NCBI GenBank assembly: GCA_028583405.1 | Contig: JAPTMU010000165.1 | Location: 323,501 to 387,500, forward strand | DNA: 64,000 nucleotides | Origin: Pogonophryne albipinna | Lineage: Eukaryota; Chordata; Actinopteri; Perciformes; Artedidraconidae | Direction: 5' to 3' | The notes under the pieces: model-generated | What the model was told of the DNA's origin: nothing | The model's database searches: none | Seen by the model: the letters and a program-made list of their open reading frames with translations, nothing else | Translations under genes and position numbers: made by a program | Part shown: piece after piece, positions 13,250 to 26,214 of the stretch | How positions within the stretch are numbered: the stretch's first letter is position 1 | Layout of the letters: every line of letters starts with the position of its first letter

Positions 13250-13882
13250 GTTAACTTCCCCCTTTATATATATTTTTCAACGTTAGAAAATACACAGACA
13301 CCAATACAAGTCAGTGGTTAACATATTGTATCTCTTTTTGTTTTAAATAGAACGCAAACAAAATCACTCTGATTCAGTCGGGTTAGTTGTTTTCTCCTGC
13401 TTTCAGGTTTTTATGCTAAGCTAGGCTAACCAGGTTATGACTCTGGCTTTGTTCTTAACACATAGACATTAAATTAATGTCCATTTTCTCATCTCGCTCT
13501 CAGAAATAATATAGTTAACCATTATACTAAAACCTGTGAACAGTCCTACTTTTACAGCAGCACATAGCAAAGTAATCATCTAATAACACTTTGAAAGATT
13601 TATGTCCAAATTCATCTCAAGTGTGTAACATTCAAAATAATGTATTGGCTGATTTAAAACAGGATAAGGTTTCAAATGAACTATGACATTTTAAAATACT
13701 TGAAACTATTTTTTCGAACTTCCTTGAAACTCTTCTGTTCTTTTGTGAAATTAGAAATAATTTCCCCAAGTCAAACACGATTGTTATAAGTTCCTGCGAC
13801 AGGAAGGAGCAAACAGGATGGATTTGGATGTAGATGTCAGTGTTGATTACTTTTAATCCTACTCCCGTTCTTTTGTCCTCAG

Positions 13883-14024
13883 GTGATTGAGTTTGATGAC
13901 GGCTCGGGCTCCGTGCTGCGTATCCAGCCTCTGAGGACCCACCGCGATGAAGCCATCTATGAATGCACCGCCACCAACAGCGTGGGAGAGATCAACACCA
14001 GCACCAAGCTCACTGTCTTAGAAG
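13883..14024 (+). CDS. ptprf: ptprf (LAR) exon: second half of Ig-like domain 1
   Basis: The next coding exon of the same gene, joined in phase 0 to the exon ending at 6545. The acceptor is a TTTTGTCCTCAG-type tract ending at 13882 and the donor GT is at 14025-14026. It has 47 codons plus one base, so it exits in phase 1. It supplies the E-F-G strands of Ig domain 1: VLRIQPLR, then the second disulfide cysteine in the tyrosine-corner motif [11 protein letters not shown], then the G strand ending LTVLE. The pair C23 (previous exon) and this cysteine would form the Ig disulfide. [17 protein letters not shown] is characteristic of PTPRF among the three vertebrate LAR paralogues. The reading frame is intact, so the gene looks functional. 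The following Ig2 exon was not seen in the window. Confidence 0.93.
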
Positions 14025-14495
14025 GTAGGACCTGTCCCACTAATGTCCCACACATGCCATGTTCCCTAGCTGTTACTCCTACTAATGCCTTCCCTCAGTC
14101 TCAATGGAAACTGAAGGGCTTTTCATGTTGATGTGAATCTGTGTTGCCCTTACATTAGAGCTGTTTCTCATGTGGTCACTCAACACATTGTTCACTCTTA
14201 TTGACGGAGCCTGTTTGTTGGCAGTTTTAACCATTTAGTAACAAGTTACATCCTTAGGTTGATGATGTAACCCATTTCTTTAATTAAATCCACCAAGAAA
14301 ACGTGGTATTCAAATCGTCTCCATCAATAAAGTGCATCACTATTCCTGATTAGTCTAGGATCACGCAAATGAGTTGTTGTGATAGGAGATGTTATGATTT
14401 ATCGCAGCAGCACGAGGTCACTGAAAACATGAATGAGCAGCAGCACTTAAGGTCCACTCATTCAGTTGGAGTGGTACCAGAGTCATGGTATCTTA

Positions 14496-14878
14496 TGACG
14501 CATTTCCACTGAAGCGCGTAGCACGGTTTAAGCGTGCCGTGACAAACCCGGACCGTTTTTTGTTGCGTTTCCACTAGGGGTAGTTCCGGCTAACGGGTAC
14601 TTTTTCACAGTTTTTCTAAACTAGTGACGTGAGTGGCTACAACTACAACACAATGAACATATTTTACCGTGATTTAATTGTAATACACGTTTCAAAATGA
14701 TGCAGGAGTAACAACATTGCATTGAAGATGACGTCACGGCTCCGCCTACACTGCGTTACTATAGTTACTGCCCCAGCTACTAAACTGTAATGGAAACGCA
14801 GCATAAAGTGAGCCTGGCCTACCAAGGCCTAACTATACCGTACTAAGCCGTGCGAGGCCCTGCAGTGGAAATACGCCA
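14496..14878. mobile_element. Harbinger-type MITE, TTA target duplication
   Basis: Ends TGACGCATTTCCACTG and, in reverse complement, TGGCGTATTTCCACTG. TTA lies on both sides (14493-14495 and 14879-14881). A second, 3'-truncated copy is at 57843-58137. Length 383 bp, non-coding. Confidence 0.72.
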
Positions 14879-15562
14879 TTAGAGTCACATGGTGTGTTAA
14901 CTGGGATGGGACAGTTCGAGTGAGTGCTGTAACTTGTTGCCACCAAAGGCCCAGGAATTTGAGTACAGTATAAGGAGGAGAGACATACAGTACTTTTTTG
15001 ACATTTCTTAACAAAGATGATGAGTGTATTTCCTGCAATATAAGGCAGTGTGTGTGGAGTGTTTTTAATTTAATACAACCCACCACCAAATGCCAAAGTT
15101 GTTAAATTAAGCAAAACTGAACCAGAAGTTAATTTATTCAATGTTACTTTGGAAACAGGTGCTATGTTGTATTTATTTTGCCCGGCATGTCTCCTGTTCA
15201 TGCACAATTGCATCCATCTTCACAGTTGGCACAGGTCATTTAAAGTGTTTTGTGATGGCTCTGTGCTCGGTTTCCTTTTTTGTGGAAACTGTTCCTCAAA
15301 TGCTGTGTATAAATCTTCTGATGCAGTTTTGAAGATGTAGTGGCAGCGCAAACAGACATCCACCAAATACACTTTGTTTTTTAAGTGAATTCCAGTTTGT
15401 TTGAGGTTTTATAGCTTCATGGTTTCTGGAAATAGCATTTTGCCCTAACAATGGATCTGGTCCTTATCTGTAGGGACAACACAATGAGGGCTTTACTTTA
15501 CATTTACCCATATGCATGTTTGAGGTAAATCTAAACTATTTACTGTAGGTCAAGTCAACTCA

Positions 15563-18101
15563 GGCCCCGTCCACACAGAGACGAAACGGAGACGAAATCG
15601 ATTTCGAACCGAAGTCGATTTCAAAAAAGTCTTCCATCCACAGGGAATCGGCTCAAGAAACATGTCCGTTCACACGAAACCACTCGACCCGCTGGAGACG
15701 CTGTAGTACATATGCCGGGCCTGTAAGTGGCGCTGTACTTCTGCCACAAAATACACCAAAAGCAGCGAAGAAGACCCCCCGAGCATGGTTGCCATGGTTG
15801 CCTGGTTGCCCTTCTGGTTATTCTCTGCGGTGGATTTAGCAACATGTAGTTCATGTAGTTCTCCATGTCCACTTGTTGCTGATGTTTGTGGTAGACAGTG
15901 TTGGGTGTAACGCGTTACAAAAGTAACGGAGTTACAGTAATATATTACTTTTTGCTGTAACGAAGTAATGTAACGCATTACTAATGAAATGTGGGTAATA
16001 TATTACCCGTTACAATGCTCAGTAACGCAGTTACAACACATTTTAACCCGAAATTAAATGGTGATTTGTTTTTTAAGAATGTACTAACATAGAGACATTC
16101 GGACACCAGACAAATTGTGCGGGTAGATTAGTAAACCTGGTGTTTACCCTTCAGGCTTCGCGTCGGGATCTTCGGGCAGTTGAATGTTATGCACCCTCTA
16201 TTCAAAAAAGAGAACGGAGCGAAAAATACAAACAACAAATTGTGTCAGGTGCGCGTGACCTGCTCCGCTGCGTGTGCATCATTTCCAAAGTGCTTCCACA
16301 GCAGTGACACACATCTGTGGATAATCATTTATACGAAAATGGTTAAAGCAACCATCACTAAACGCCAGCAACACTGCATCTACTGCAGACAGTAGCAACG
16401 GGTCAGATGGGGACATCACGTTACCCTCCGTTGTGGACACTAGCTTACTCCCGCCTGACTCGCCGCCCTCAACCCCGGAGCAGCTACGCACCCCCTCTGC
16501 GGCCCGCAGGTGCCAGGATACCACAGGATACCTGCCCAGGTATATCAAGTACCCGCCTGTACAGTGGGGTTAGGCGGTCATTTTGCAGCTCGTGGTATAA
16601 AAATAGACAATGGAATATTCATGTGAAAATAGTGCCATATTCGGCCATGCCTGTAGAAATGTTGGGTCAAAAATAATGCATACAATAGCACAGATGCCTT
16701 CACCACGAATGGCTACAAAACTATCTCATATCCCAAGCTTATCAACGAGCTAATGTTGCAGCTGAAATGTTCTCCAGGTCACAAAGTCAACCTCACAGGA
16801 AGATGTGATACCAGTTTTCAAGCACAGGAAATATTCTCTTCCCAGAGTATATGATGGGACCAAGGTGATGATTTAGTACATGGTTTTAATAATACTTTTG
16901 CTTTTCAATGTTTGCCATTTCAAACCATGAGCTGGTTCAAATAATATGTGCCTTGATTTACAATATGTTCTCATTTGTTTTATCAGTACAGCTTTGAAGC
17001 TTTTGTGCTTTTCTTTGCCATAGTCCACTTTGGACTATATGAAATATTTCAGGATTGCACTTTTAACACACTTGAAATGTTCTCACTTGCTTGGTTTCAA
17101 AACATAACAAATGCCATAATCTGTTCATTGGGGACCATCAATGCTATTTTTCATTGCTGTTGCCGGCCACTATTGCTCATGTAAACCTACTACCTATTAC
17201 CCTGTAATCTCAGAGGCACCCTGAGTCATTTTGTTCTGGAACCGGGCCTGTACACGGCCATATACTAAACACACTACAGAGCCCATTCCGTGTCCTGTTA
17301 TTGTTTACTTCCTGTCTGCCTTCTGCTGGTGATTTATCTGACGTCCAGCGCTCCGTCTTTTAACCTCTTTTCCTTTCTCTTTCTGGATCCTCCTTAGCAA
17401 CCTTCATTATAGTCCTTGACAGTGGTCTGTACTGTATTAACAACGTGTCACATGTTAAGAATTTACAATCAGAATCGAGTATTCAACTAAGCCGTGTAAT
17501 ACAAGTTGTTAGTAGCCTTAAGGGCCTACACATTTTAGCATTTAAAATACCTAGCCATTATTTTGCGGTTATTTTGGTGAAAGTAACTAAAAAGTAACTA
17601 AAGTAGTGTAACTCATTACATTTCAGAGACAGTAATATTGTAATGTAACTTATTACTTTCAAAAGAGAGTAATAAGTAATATGTAATATATTACATTTTG
17701 GAAGTAACTTGCCCAACACTGGTGGTAGAGGAGCTGTAGATTTTGCACTAACATCTGTATCATGGTCAGTAGCGTCTGGAGCACAAACGCAACCCTGTGA
17801 TCCGCCATTGTTGTTGTTGTTGTTGGCGAAACACATCAGCAATGACGCGGGGGTGAGCAGGAGAGGTGGAGAGAGGCGGGGTTATGGCATCATCGATTCA
17901 GGAAATGATCGTTTGGGCGTACACACGGAGCCGCAAGCGTTTCGTCTACAGACTTACCGACTTTGGGAGCTGTTTTCAAAGTGTATCGGTTTCGGGCTCC
18001 GAAGCTGCGGCTCCGTTTTGGCTTCGTGTGGACGAACCGTCTATAATACGATAAAGAACTTTAGCGGATACAACTGAAATTGTCTTTTTGTGGACGGGGC
18101 C
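15563..18101. mobile_element. non-autonomous TIR element split by a hAT insertion
   Basis: Ends GGCCCCGTCCACA at left and TGTGGACGGGGCC at right. TCA on both sides (15560-15562, 18102-18104) is a possible 3-bp target duplication. Removing the hAT insertion at 15896-17721 leaves an element of about 0.7 kb. 15691-15834 matches 34715-34839 inside a different element. Family uncertain; no transposase seen. Confidence 0.7.
15896..17721. mobile_element. hAT-type element, exact 8-bp target duplication
   Basis: Ends CAGTGTTGGG and CCCAACACTG. The 8-bp direct repeat gtggtaga lies at 15888-15895 and 17722-17729. Subterminal regions are rich in GTAACG/TTACTT repeats, as in other fish hAT elements of the window. 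At 1,826 bp it is too short for a full element, and no BED or transposase domain is recognisable. It interrupts 15563-18101. Confidence 0.9.
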
Positions 18102-18339
18102 TCAGTCAGTTCTGCTGAGTCAATGGTAAATGATTCATTTGACTTGATAACTAGTACTATAAAGTCCTAGTGAGAACAAAAGTAAACTTTAAGTTGCTGT
18201 TTAGTATGTATTTTGCCACCAAATGACAAACACATATTTAACCCAATAATCAGTACATTAGAGGCAGAAATGTTTTGTTTGATTATTATAAACTGCTTTC
18301 ATTTTGGTTTATTATGATGGATGATTGTGATAGCTAATG

Positions 18340-18549
18340 GCTCCAAGCAGTTGACAAATTACAACCAAGCTAGCTAACCAATCAGAAACTGGGCTCTGTT
18401 TTCAGACAGAGGGTGAAAATAGGTGCTTCAGCACAGGCAGTATGAGAACAATAAAGACCTTTTTGAACATTAAAGCATGGAAACATGTCACAGTAGAGGC
18501 ACAAATTACAAATATGAACCTGAAAATGAGCATAATAGGGCCCCTTTAA
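18340..18549 (-). mobile_element. TTAA-type MITE fragment
   Basis: On the minus strand it begins TTAAAGGGGCCCTATTATGC, with TTAA at 18546-18549, and continues with a CATTTTCAGGTTCAT segment that I associate with an abundant fish MITE. The opposite end is not identifiable. Confidence 0.65.
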
Positions 18550-20124
18550 GGTTTGGTGGGGCACCATTTTAATTGAAACTACTTTAATTTTTACTTCCAC
18601 ATAAGAATATTGTCTTAATGTTTTCTTTATTCATTTATATTGCGCAATACCTGCTTTTAGAACAATGACAAATACAAATTAATTGTCTATAGTTCAGTTA
18701 GGAACATCCCTATGTCCCAGGGCCTGTGTGTCCATTCGATCCATTGTCCATTGTTGTTTTGGCCACTGTAAAGATTTAAATGTCGAAAATCAAGAAAACT
18801 GTCTTGCATTTCATTTTGACCTAAAGGAAAACACTTGCTCACAACATAAACATGTTTGCATTACAAATTAGTATGGCTTTAATGCATTGTCTGAGTTTCT
18901 TGCTATGAAGTCAATCAAACAGTTTATTTAGCCTGGGATCATTTCTCTAAACACACATTTCTACCACACTACATCAGACATGGCTCTGAGCTAAGCTCCC
19001 TATTTGATGGAACAGAACGTCAGTATGTGGTTTGGCTGTCAGATGTCTGAGTTAGAGCCCAGTATTGAGCAGGAATGTGTTGAAAGTTATTTTGGCTGGG
19101 ACCCTCCTCTAGGCGTGTCTCTAGACAGCTCTGCTCTCTGCCAGCAGGCGAGATGGAGCCCAAACACATTTATTTAATCGACACTCTAATTGATAGACAA
19201 ACAACCCCACACACAAATGGTCCGCTCTCTGGCAGCCTTTTCCAAATCACTCAGGAACCCATTATACTTATTCTTCCATGTAGATATTGTGAGCAGAAAA
19301 CACAGCCTGAGGCTCAACAGCCAAAGCCTTTTGTCTCTTAAATCACTCAGGGTCTTGATAAAGGAGAGTGACGGACCAGACTAATAATCACTGTTAACAA
19401 ATTCATATGTAAAGCTTTATAATAAGTTGTGTTCATATCAACCGATTAACCCTGATTCCAATTTATTATTTTTATTAATGGAGAATTTCCAAGTAGCCCA
19501 CGTTCAATCGGGTAGATAGTATCCAGATTGTAACAAACAGGGAACTACTATACAGATTGAAGTTCAAAGTGAGAAATACTGTCACATTGGTGATACATTA
19601 TGGCACGGTCTTGTATTACTATATATATATTTTATAACAGTCCGGCTGTGCTAGGTCGGACCTTTATAGATGTCACCTCGGCTGAAACTATTCATCGTCT
19701 TTGGTGCATGAAAGCTATTTTATACATTTCCATTATATTTTCCTCCTATGAAAAAAGGATATGAAGTGAGTTTCTGGTGACCCTTTAACTACTGACTAGG
19801 CCCTTCTGGAATTAAAACTTCCTTTACTACCCCAGCCTGGACAAAGATATACAGACAGCAGTTCTGGCTCTCAAGGGGATAAACCATATTAATTTAAATA
19901 ACTTTAAATCATCTTTAATGCTACTTGAAGGATATTTCTAGATGCTGTCTAGATGTCTTTGATTTTTTTGGCCTTAAATATTTGTCTATACAACCCTAGA
20001 AATAACTGAAATTGTTATTCTCATACACATAGACCTAAAGATAATTTAGCATTTGTAATTATGTAATCATTTGTTATCCATTCATAACGGAAAGAAATGA
20101 AAACACGTTTTAGTTTGTACTTTT

Positions 20125-20480
20125 TAGTTACCGCGGCATCCGGACAAAAACCACCAGATTCAGAGACAGTTTCATCCCACAGACAATAAGACTGTTAAAC
20201 ACCTGAACTGTTGAAACAACATCCATAACATTGATCTGCTACTTAGTAATTATTTATCTATTTATCTAATATATCATTCCAATAGCTTGCATATAGACTC
20301 TTATTGCACTATTTTAAAACTATTTTTCTTTTTGTATTTACTTTTTATTATTTACTTGCACTATATGTTTCTGTTTTATTGTGTTTCACTGTTGGAGGAG
20401 CCTGTGACCTAAGATTTTCATCGACATAACTACTCTGTAGCTATGTTCGTATGACAAATAAAGAACCCTAACCCTTGAAC
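20125..20480 (+). mobile_element. non-LTR retrotransposon 3' end
   Basis: A short frame encodes FRDSFIPQTIRLLNT then a stop near 20202, a signature of the C-terminus of fish LINE reverse transcriptases. It is followed by a T-rich 3' UTR and an ACAAATAAAGAACCCTAACC end. Strongly 5'-truncated. Clade not determined. Confidence 0.7.
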
Positions 20481-20546
20481 ATTGTCTCCCAGCAATATTC
20501 TTTCTCATTGATGACGGTAAGTAACAAGCTTCAAAAGTTCTCAATC

Positions 20547-21014
20547 TTAAATGTGGGGTATGTAAGTTTGAGAAACCGGCTCGAGATACACTTTTTGTTA
20601 TATTCCATGGAATGCTCTTAACATCCCGATAGCAATGAATATCTAAAATGCTTTGACAAAAAATCCATGAAAAAATGTCATCTGTGGAAGCCGTAATACT
20701 GTAAAAAGTACAAGGCTAAACGGATTGGATTGCCGCCCTGTCTGTCAGCCTTCCATCTCGTGCACGCACAAATGTATCTCGTGCCCTCATTGGGCGTGCC
20801 ATCATTGGGCGTGCATTGCAGCAGTACTTCAATGACTCGCCAGCAACAGGCGGCCACTTTCACCAGTCTGCTGACGTCATGTGCGCGTTCATGTGTGTTG
20901 GAGGAGGTGCTCTGTTAGGAAGTCTGAAGGAAGGGGTGGATTCTTTTCGGCTGTGTACTTTCAAATTTTAGTGCACTCGAGCCGGTTTCTGAAACTTACC
21001 TACCCCACCTTTAA
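20547..21014. mobile_element. TTAA-flanked MITE with about 37-bp TIRs
   Basis: TTAA at 20547-20550 and 21011-21014. The left end continues ATGTGGGGTATGTAAGTTTG then AGAAACCGGCTCGAG. The right end is its inverted copy with a few changes. An internal short repeat, CATTGGGCGTGC, occurs twice (20789-20815). Non-coding. It differs from the GGGGACCTATTATGC family. Confidence 0.8.
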
Positions 21015-22390
21015 GGAGTATATTATTCCAATTTCAAGTTTGAGCAAGATTAGGAGTGATTCTGTAACAAGACACTTTTAAGTTTAACAGGCAGTTGAAG
21101 GGTCACCGTGCATTTGGTATTAAAATGGCCTCTCCTCCCTTGCAGAAGTTGCAGGAAAGCACATTCTGGACATTTGAATATGTACAAAGGCCACCTCTGT
21201 GCTAACTTTCATTAAACTCCTTTCTGAGCTAAGGAGATTATAGGTGTTTCTTTAAGAGCAAAATGTTTCCATTGTTCTGAGTCTGTTGATCCATGATAAT
21301 ATTTACCATGAACATACAAGTTATTTATTTAGGGGAACATCTCAGATTCAAGAAACATTGTACAGCTCCTTCATAAAAAAAAACAATATCTCTTGTCGAA
21401 TTTTCAGAACTTCTAGTAGGCAGAGCCTGCAAGAGATGTGCTTGGTATATAATAAGAGTAGATGGTATCAATGTGCTTCCCATCTCAATCTTTTCAGTTG
21501 CAGGTAACAACATCCTCCAAAAAGTAAAAGCTGAAGAGGCTGAAAAGCTTTCAGTGTATTGATAATGAGACCTACTTCCTTTCTAGTCACCATTTCTGGA
21601 ACTTTTTTCAAAGGTTGGGTGTTTTTGAAAGAAGTCCTCTGTGATGCGCCACTGTGTGAGTGTCAGCTGAAGAGAGATTGGGAAATAAAGAGAGATGGAA
21701 CATACAGATGTGTGAAAGCAATAACAGAGAGCGGGCAAAAAGAAGAGGAAGAGGAGGGAGAGTCGACAGCAGGACTCTGGGTAATGACAGTGCAGTATTA
21801 GTCATGAAGTGGAGAGAAAGAGAGCTTTAGGGGATGAAGGGAGGGAGGGAGGGAGGAGACAGCAGGATCGGAAGTCAATACAATAGAGAGATATGAGAAG
21901 TACTTCTCACGCGTGGGAGTAGTGTGCCATTCTGCTGAAAACATCATATACTTTTCTCTTTTGGTTGATTGTGACGCTCAGAAGGAGTCACTCCAAACAA
22001 GCCTCTTGTGGCACTTCTGGTTGAATCAACACCAGTGCCTCTTACTCTGCTACATTTCTTTCCCACTGTTTTACCGTCCCATAATGCTCGCTCTGTGTCG
22101 GCAATCTCTGCGAGGTGACTTTTTGTTCTGTATTTCTTCCTGTGAGATACCCTGACTAAGGGCACTTTGACAGTGAGGGTGATAGTGTAGATATAAGGGT
22201 GCCAGAGCTCTTTCTCTGTGCCCTGCCAGAATACATATTTGTTTGCATGATAGGGACAACATGATGATAATAGGCATTATAAATAATCTATAATATAATG
22301 GAGTCATAGCATTCAGTAACAGCTTATCCATCATTTTGTATGAATGACTGTATTCATACATAATGTCTCCCATAAATTAGATTTATACAG

Positions 22391-22600
22391 ATCGACCGAC
22401 AGACCAACCAATGAATCAATCAACCAAACAAACAACCAACCAACCAACCAACCAACCAACCAACCAACCAACCAACCAACCAACCAACCAACCAACCAAC
22501 CAACCAACCAACCAACCAACCAACCAACCAACCAACCAACCAACCAACCAACCACTCAATCGATCACTGAATTGATCAATCAATCAACCAATCAATCATG
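22391..22600. repeat. (CCAA)n tetranucleotide array with CAAT-rich flanks
   Basis: About 30 near-perfect AACC/CCAA units at 22431-22552, bordered by degenerate AATC/CAAT units. Open frames here (GWLV repeats on the minus strand, NQPT on the plus) are products of the repeat and not genes. Confidence 0.95.
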
Positions 22601-23164
22601 AGTCCTTGTAGCCACAGGGACACTGCCTTGTTCCTTACAGCAAATATGTTCTGAAATATATGTAATGCAGACCTAATTTAATGTTGTTAATAACACTATT
22701 GATGATGATGGTTACATCCAAAATATTCTTACATTTTTTTAATGTTTATTTTACTTCACATTATTATGAATGGAGGATGTAAACCTTCTACAGACTGCTC
22801 CGCCCCTTAAACCCTAATATGTAGGAAGAAAATGTGGGAAAAAAATAATGCAATAACAAAAACACGACAAACATGTTCTGACAGATTAGAATTTTGGTAA
22901 ATTACAAAAAGTGCTGCCATGAAAGTAATCCTGGTATGAAGCACAGCTTGGAGTATGGAGTACACCTAAAATATTATTAATTTTGTTTTACATTTCTGGC
23001 AGTCTTGCAATTTTATTATTGCTTAAAAACCTCAATATAGAGGTTGTGGTATTAGATGAAGGTATTATGTTCCCTGTTTAATGAGCACACATTGAACAGG
23101 GGAAATAATGCTTTGTCTGGCTCAGACTTTTTTTATATGTGTGTGCAGAAACACAGAGGTTAGA

Positions 23165-23219
23165 TCAGTCCTTCTGTGCATTGAAGTTAACCTTTAACTT
23201 CAATGCACAGAAGGACTGA
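23165..23219. repeat. perfect 26-bp inverted repeat, 3-base spacer
   Basis: The arm 23165-23190 (starts TCAGTCCTTCTGTGCATTGA) is the exact reverse complement of 23194-23219, with CCT between. There are no related copies in the window, no target duplication and no coding content. Confidence 0.95.
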
Positions 23220-26214
23220 GCAGCCACACTGGGAGGACCCTTCCAGAGATTTAGTGTCAAATAAATCCATGCGCTGTTATTCTGTCTCCATTTCAAATCC
23301 CTAACCCCAGGAGGGTGACTGATAGAGTGCATGCATTTAAAACAATCTCATCTTTTGGTTACATTTTGATTTCAAAGGGTTAGATTTCTGTCACTCGGCA
23401 ACGATCTTTGTGTTCACGGTATACAAGTTTAGAGTATCCATTAACAACAGTCCCCAAATTATCCAGATGTCTGCCCTTTACAAGTGCAATTAATCTCAGA
23501 TTGTATTAGTATGTTTTGCTATTGTTGTCAGGTATACCCCACACATACAGTGTGCCAGAAAATTGAGACAAAATGTGCTCATACAATTGAAGTGTTACAC
23601 AACCATCTGCTGATTGGATGTTCAATTAACCATTTATATGTTCCCGAGTAGATCCCTTGGTCAAATTAAGTCCACGTTGGGTGCCATTGTCTTCTTTTTA
23701 GATTATTATTTGTATTTCTTTAAGAAAGGCAATACACAACAATTAACATGAGCACTTGAGTCCATAAAACTGTAAATATATAGGGCAGATTTAGTCATAT
23801 AGGCTAATTATCTGCAGGCCTTTAAATAAAACAAGCTAGGGCACATAAGGACAGAAAAACCACATGAGCACAATGACAGCACATAAGCAACATTTAAGTG
23901 CAATTACAGCACATTGTAAAGCCCATATGCCCAATTAAAAGTGTTTTAAAACAAACCCACTAACACACAACAGACACAGATGCACATTCATAAGCAAAGA
24001 TAACATTTCATTGAGACAACTAGGAAAAAATAAATATAACCCCTGCTCCATTTTATGACAGCATGGTTAGTGTCCAATCACCATAGATTTGGAGAAGTTT
24101 GCAGAGGTTTTATTTACCTCCAGGTATAAGCTACCGATAGCAAAAGGCTGACAGCCCAGAGGCACTGTTTCCATAAAGAATTTAACAATCCCCTCTGGTA
24201 GAAACTCTGGGTGATGAGATCAGATTTTTATATTGAATTCATTGAGCAAAGGGGGGCCAGACCATGTTATATACGGGTAAAATATGTGCACATTTCATCA
24301 AGCTTTCAGTTTAAAAAAACTAATTTAGTTAACATTTTACAGTGCTGACTTGAATTTGGCTTCTGAACCAATGTTTTTACAGCCTTAAGAGTCTTGCTGC
24401 GGGGCTGTGTTAATAAGTCTATAACTCAAGTGGATCACATTGTAAATCATAATCATGATAACACATACGATTTTGTATTGGGTCTGAAAAGCTGTCTTTT
24501 ACTATTGTCTCTTTATTTTATATTCATGTCTGTTTTTGTTTCCAATGGCTCTGTATAGATTGAAACATCAAGACAAGACCTGCAGCATTTCTTATTTGCG
24601 CTGCTGTCAGAACAAAGAAATCAATGTCAGAGCAGGAGCCAGAGCAGAAAAGTACACACAATATTGGCCACAGGCATTTTTGGATCAGTGCAGCTGGTAC
24701 CACATTGTAAGTTGAATCACAGAAATAAGTCTTTAACCTGTTATCGATCCACATAACAATCATTGGCTACTCGTAGCAACCACTAACACAGCCTTCATGT
24801 CAAGTGAAACGACTTCAGTGGAACAAATCCATCAGTGGTTACTGATTGGTTGTGGTAAACTATAAAAGGGATAGTTCCTGTTCTTGATTTTGATTGGAAG
24901 GGCCGCATTCAAACCCACAATCTGCCATAAAGTCCCCTTGAGTGACACAGGGACAATAACTATACTACCTTAGCACCAAGTAACAATTGCAACCCATTGT
25001 TTCCCCTAAATGTATTTTGCTGTATGTGATCATTATTACTTTTTTAACAAAAAACAATGCACATGCAGGTAAATCCATCATTTATCAGCAGAAGAGTTAT
25101 CAGCCACAATGCATCTCCATAGTTTAGCTGCAATGTTGCCAGCTGTGTCCCTGCCTGGCATAACCTAGTTTAAAGTCAGGAGTTAAGTTATAGCTGTGAA
25201 CGTAGCGTAGCTCAGTGTGTGTACAGTTTAATTGTTGAATTAATGCTCCAACTTCTCCCGATTCATGCCACCTAGTGATTCATGTGAGGAGGGTAGCTAC
25301 AAAGTTAGCAACAGCTTTTGCTAAGGTTTACTTAGGGTGGGCTGACCTTTGAGCTGGACCAACACCTGCAGTCCTGAAGGAGTCAACCTAAGGCAAACGT
25401 TTATTGAAACCGTTAAACCAAATGTACAGGAAGTAAAAACAATGACATTCAAAACTAGCCTTCGGGTATTTAGTCAAGGAACCTATACTGTGTCTGACTT
25501 TGTAGTTTAATTCAAATGACCTGTTGCTGCCAACATTCCACCAGACTTTTATCTTCATCCACAGCTGACAAACTTGGCCTGACAACATCAATTAGCTCTG
25601 GTGTCATACCTAACAACGCCCGTTAGCGCTTGTAAAATCACTGTAAATGTTGGCCTCCCAGACAGAAAATAGTTGAAATGAACATGGGCTAAATATCCAT
25701 TTTGTTTAACTTCATTATTTTTAGCTTCATAAGGCGGGTTATTTTTCCCAATTTTGATCAAACAATAAACATAAGAGTATTTCAATGTAATTTTTCCCAT
25801 CTTTGACATTTATCTTAAGAGCCTTTGTGGGGTTTTCACACCTCACGGCCCAAATAAATGTAAATAATTACCATTTTTAAATTGCATGGTACAATATCTC
25901 AGAGTGGACTGTTGTTCATTCTTTCATTTTATGTCATATGTGGTTGTTGGCCTATTCAAACCTTTTTGTATTTGACTGACACTCCTGTTTGGCTGTGGAG
26001 TTAATTCATACAGACTGTGTCGGGCACTTCCTGCTGCTCTGTAATCATTTACGCCAGTTCTCTGCCATTAGTCACTGCTGGTGTTGAAAATATTTGAATG
26101 ATGGCTCAGACCAAAAATAATGTGTGTCATATTTATAGCATGTACATTCTTTCCTGAGGGGGAACTGTCTTCTTTGGGAAGTTCCCTGTCTGGAATGCAG
26201 GCTGAGCCAGGTCT

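Larger units (their letters stand above)
6546..13882 (+). other. ptprf: intron within Ig domain 1 of ptprf
   Basis: A 7,337-base phase-0 intron between the two Ig1 half-exons. 6546-9220 is AT-rich and shows no gene or clear repeat. 9222-11085 is a LINE remnant. 11090-12548 holds only a 19-G run (11544-11562). 12549-13249 is a TTAA-flanked miniature element. 13250-13882 shows nothing until the splice acceptor. Confidence 0.9.

Noticed and set aside
22391..22600. CRISPR-like regular repeat
   Set aside because: Tetranucleotide units with no spacers, in vertebrate DNA.
22331..22601. Repeat proteins GWLV (minus) and NQPT (plus)
   Set aside because: Pure translation of the (CCAA)n array; any frame is open.
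23165..23219. microRNA precursor
   Set aside because: Fully paired 26-bp arms with a 3-base loop do not look like a normal pre-miRNA; kept only as a palindrome.
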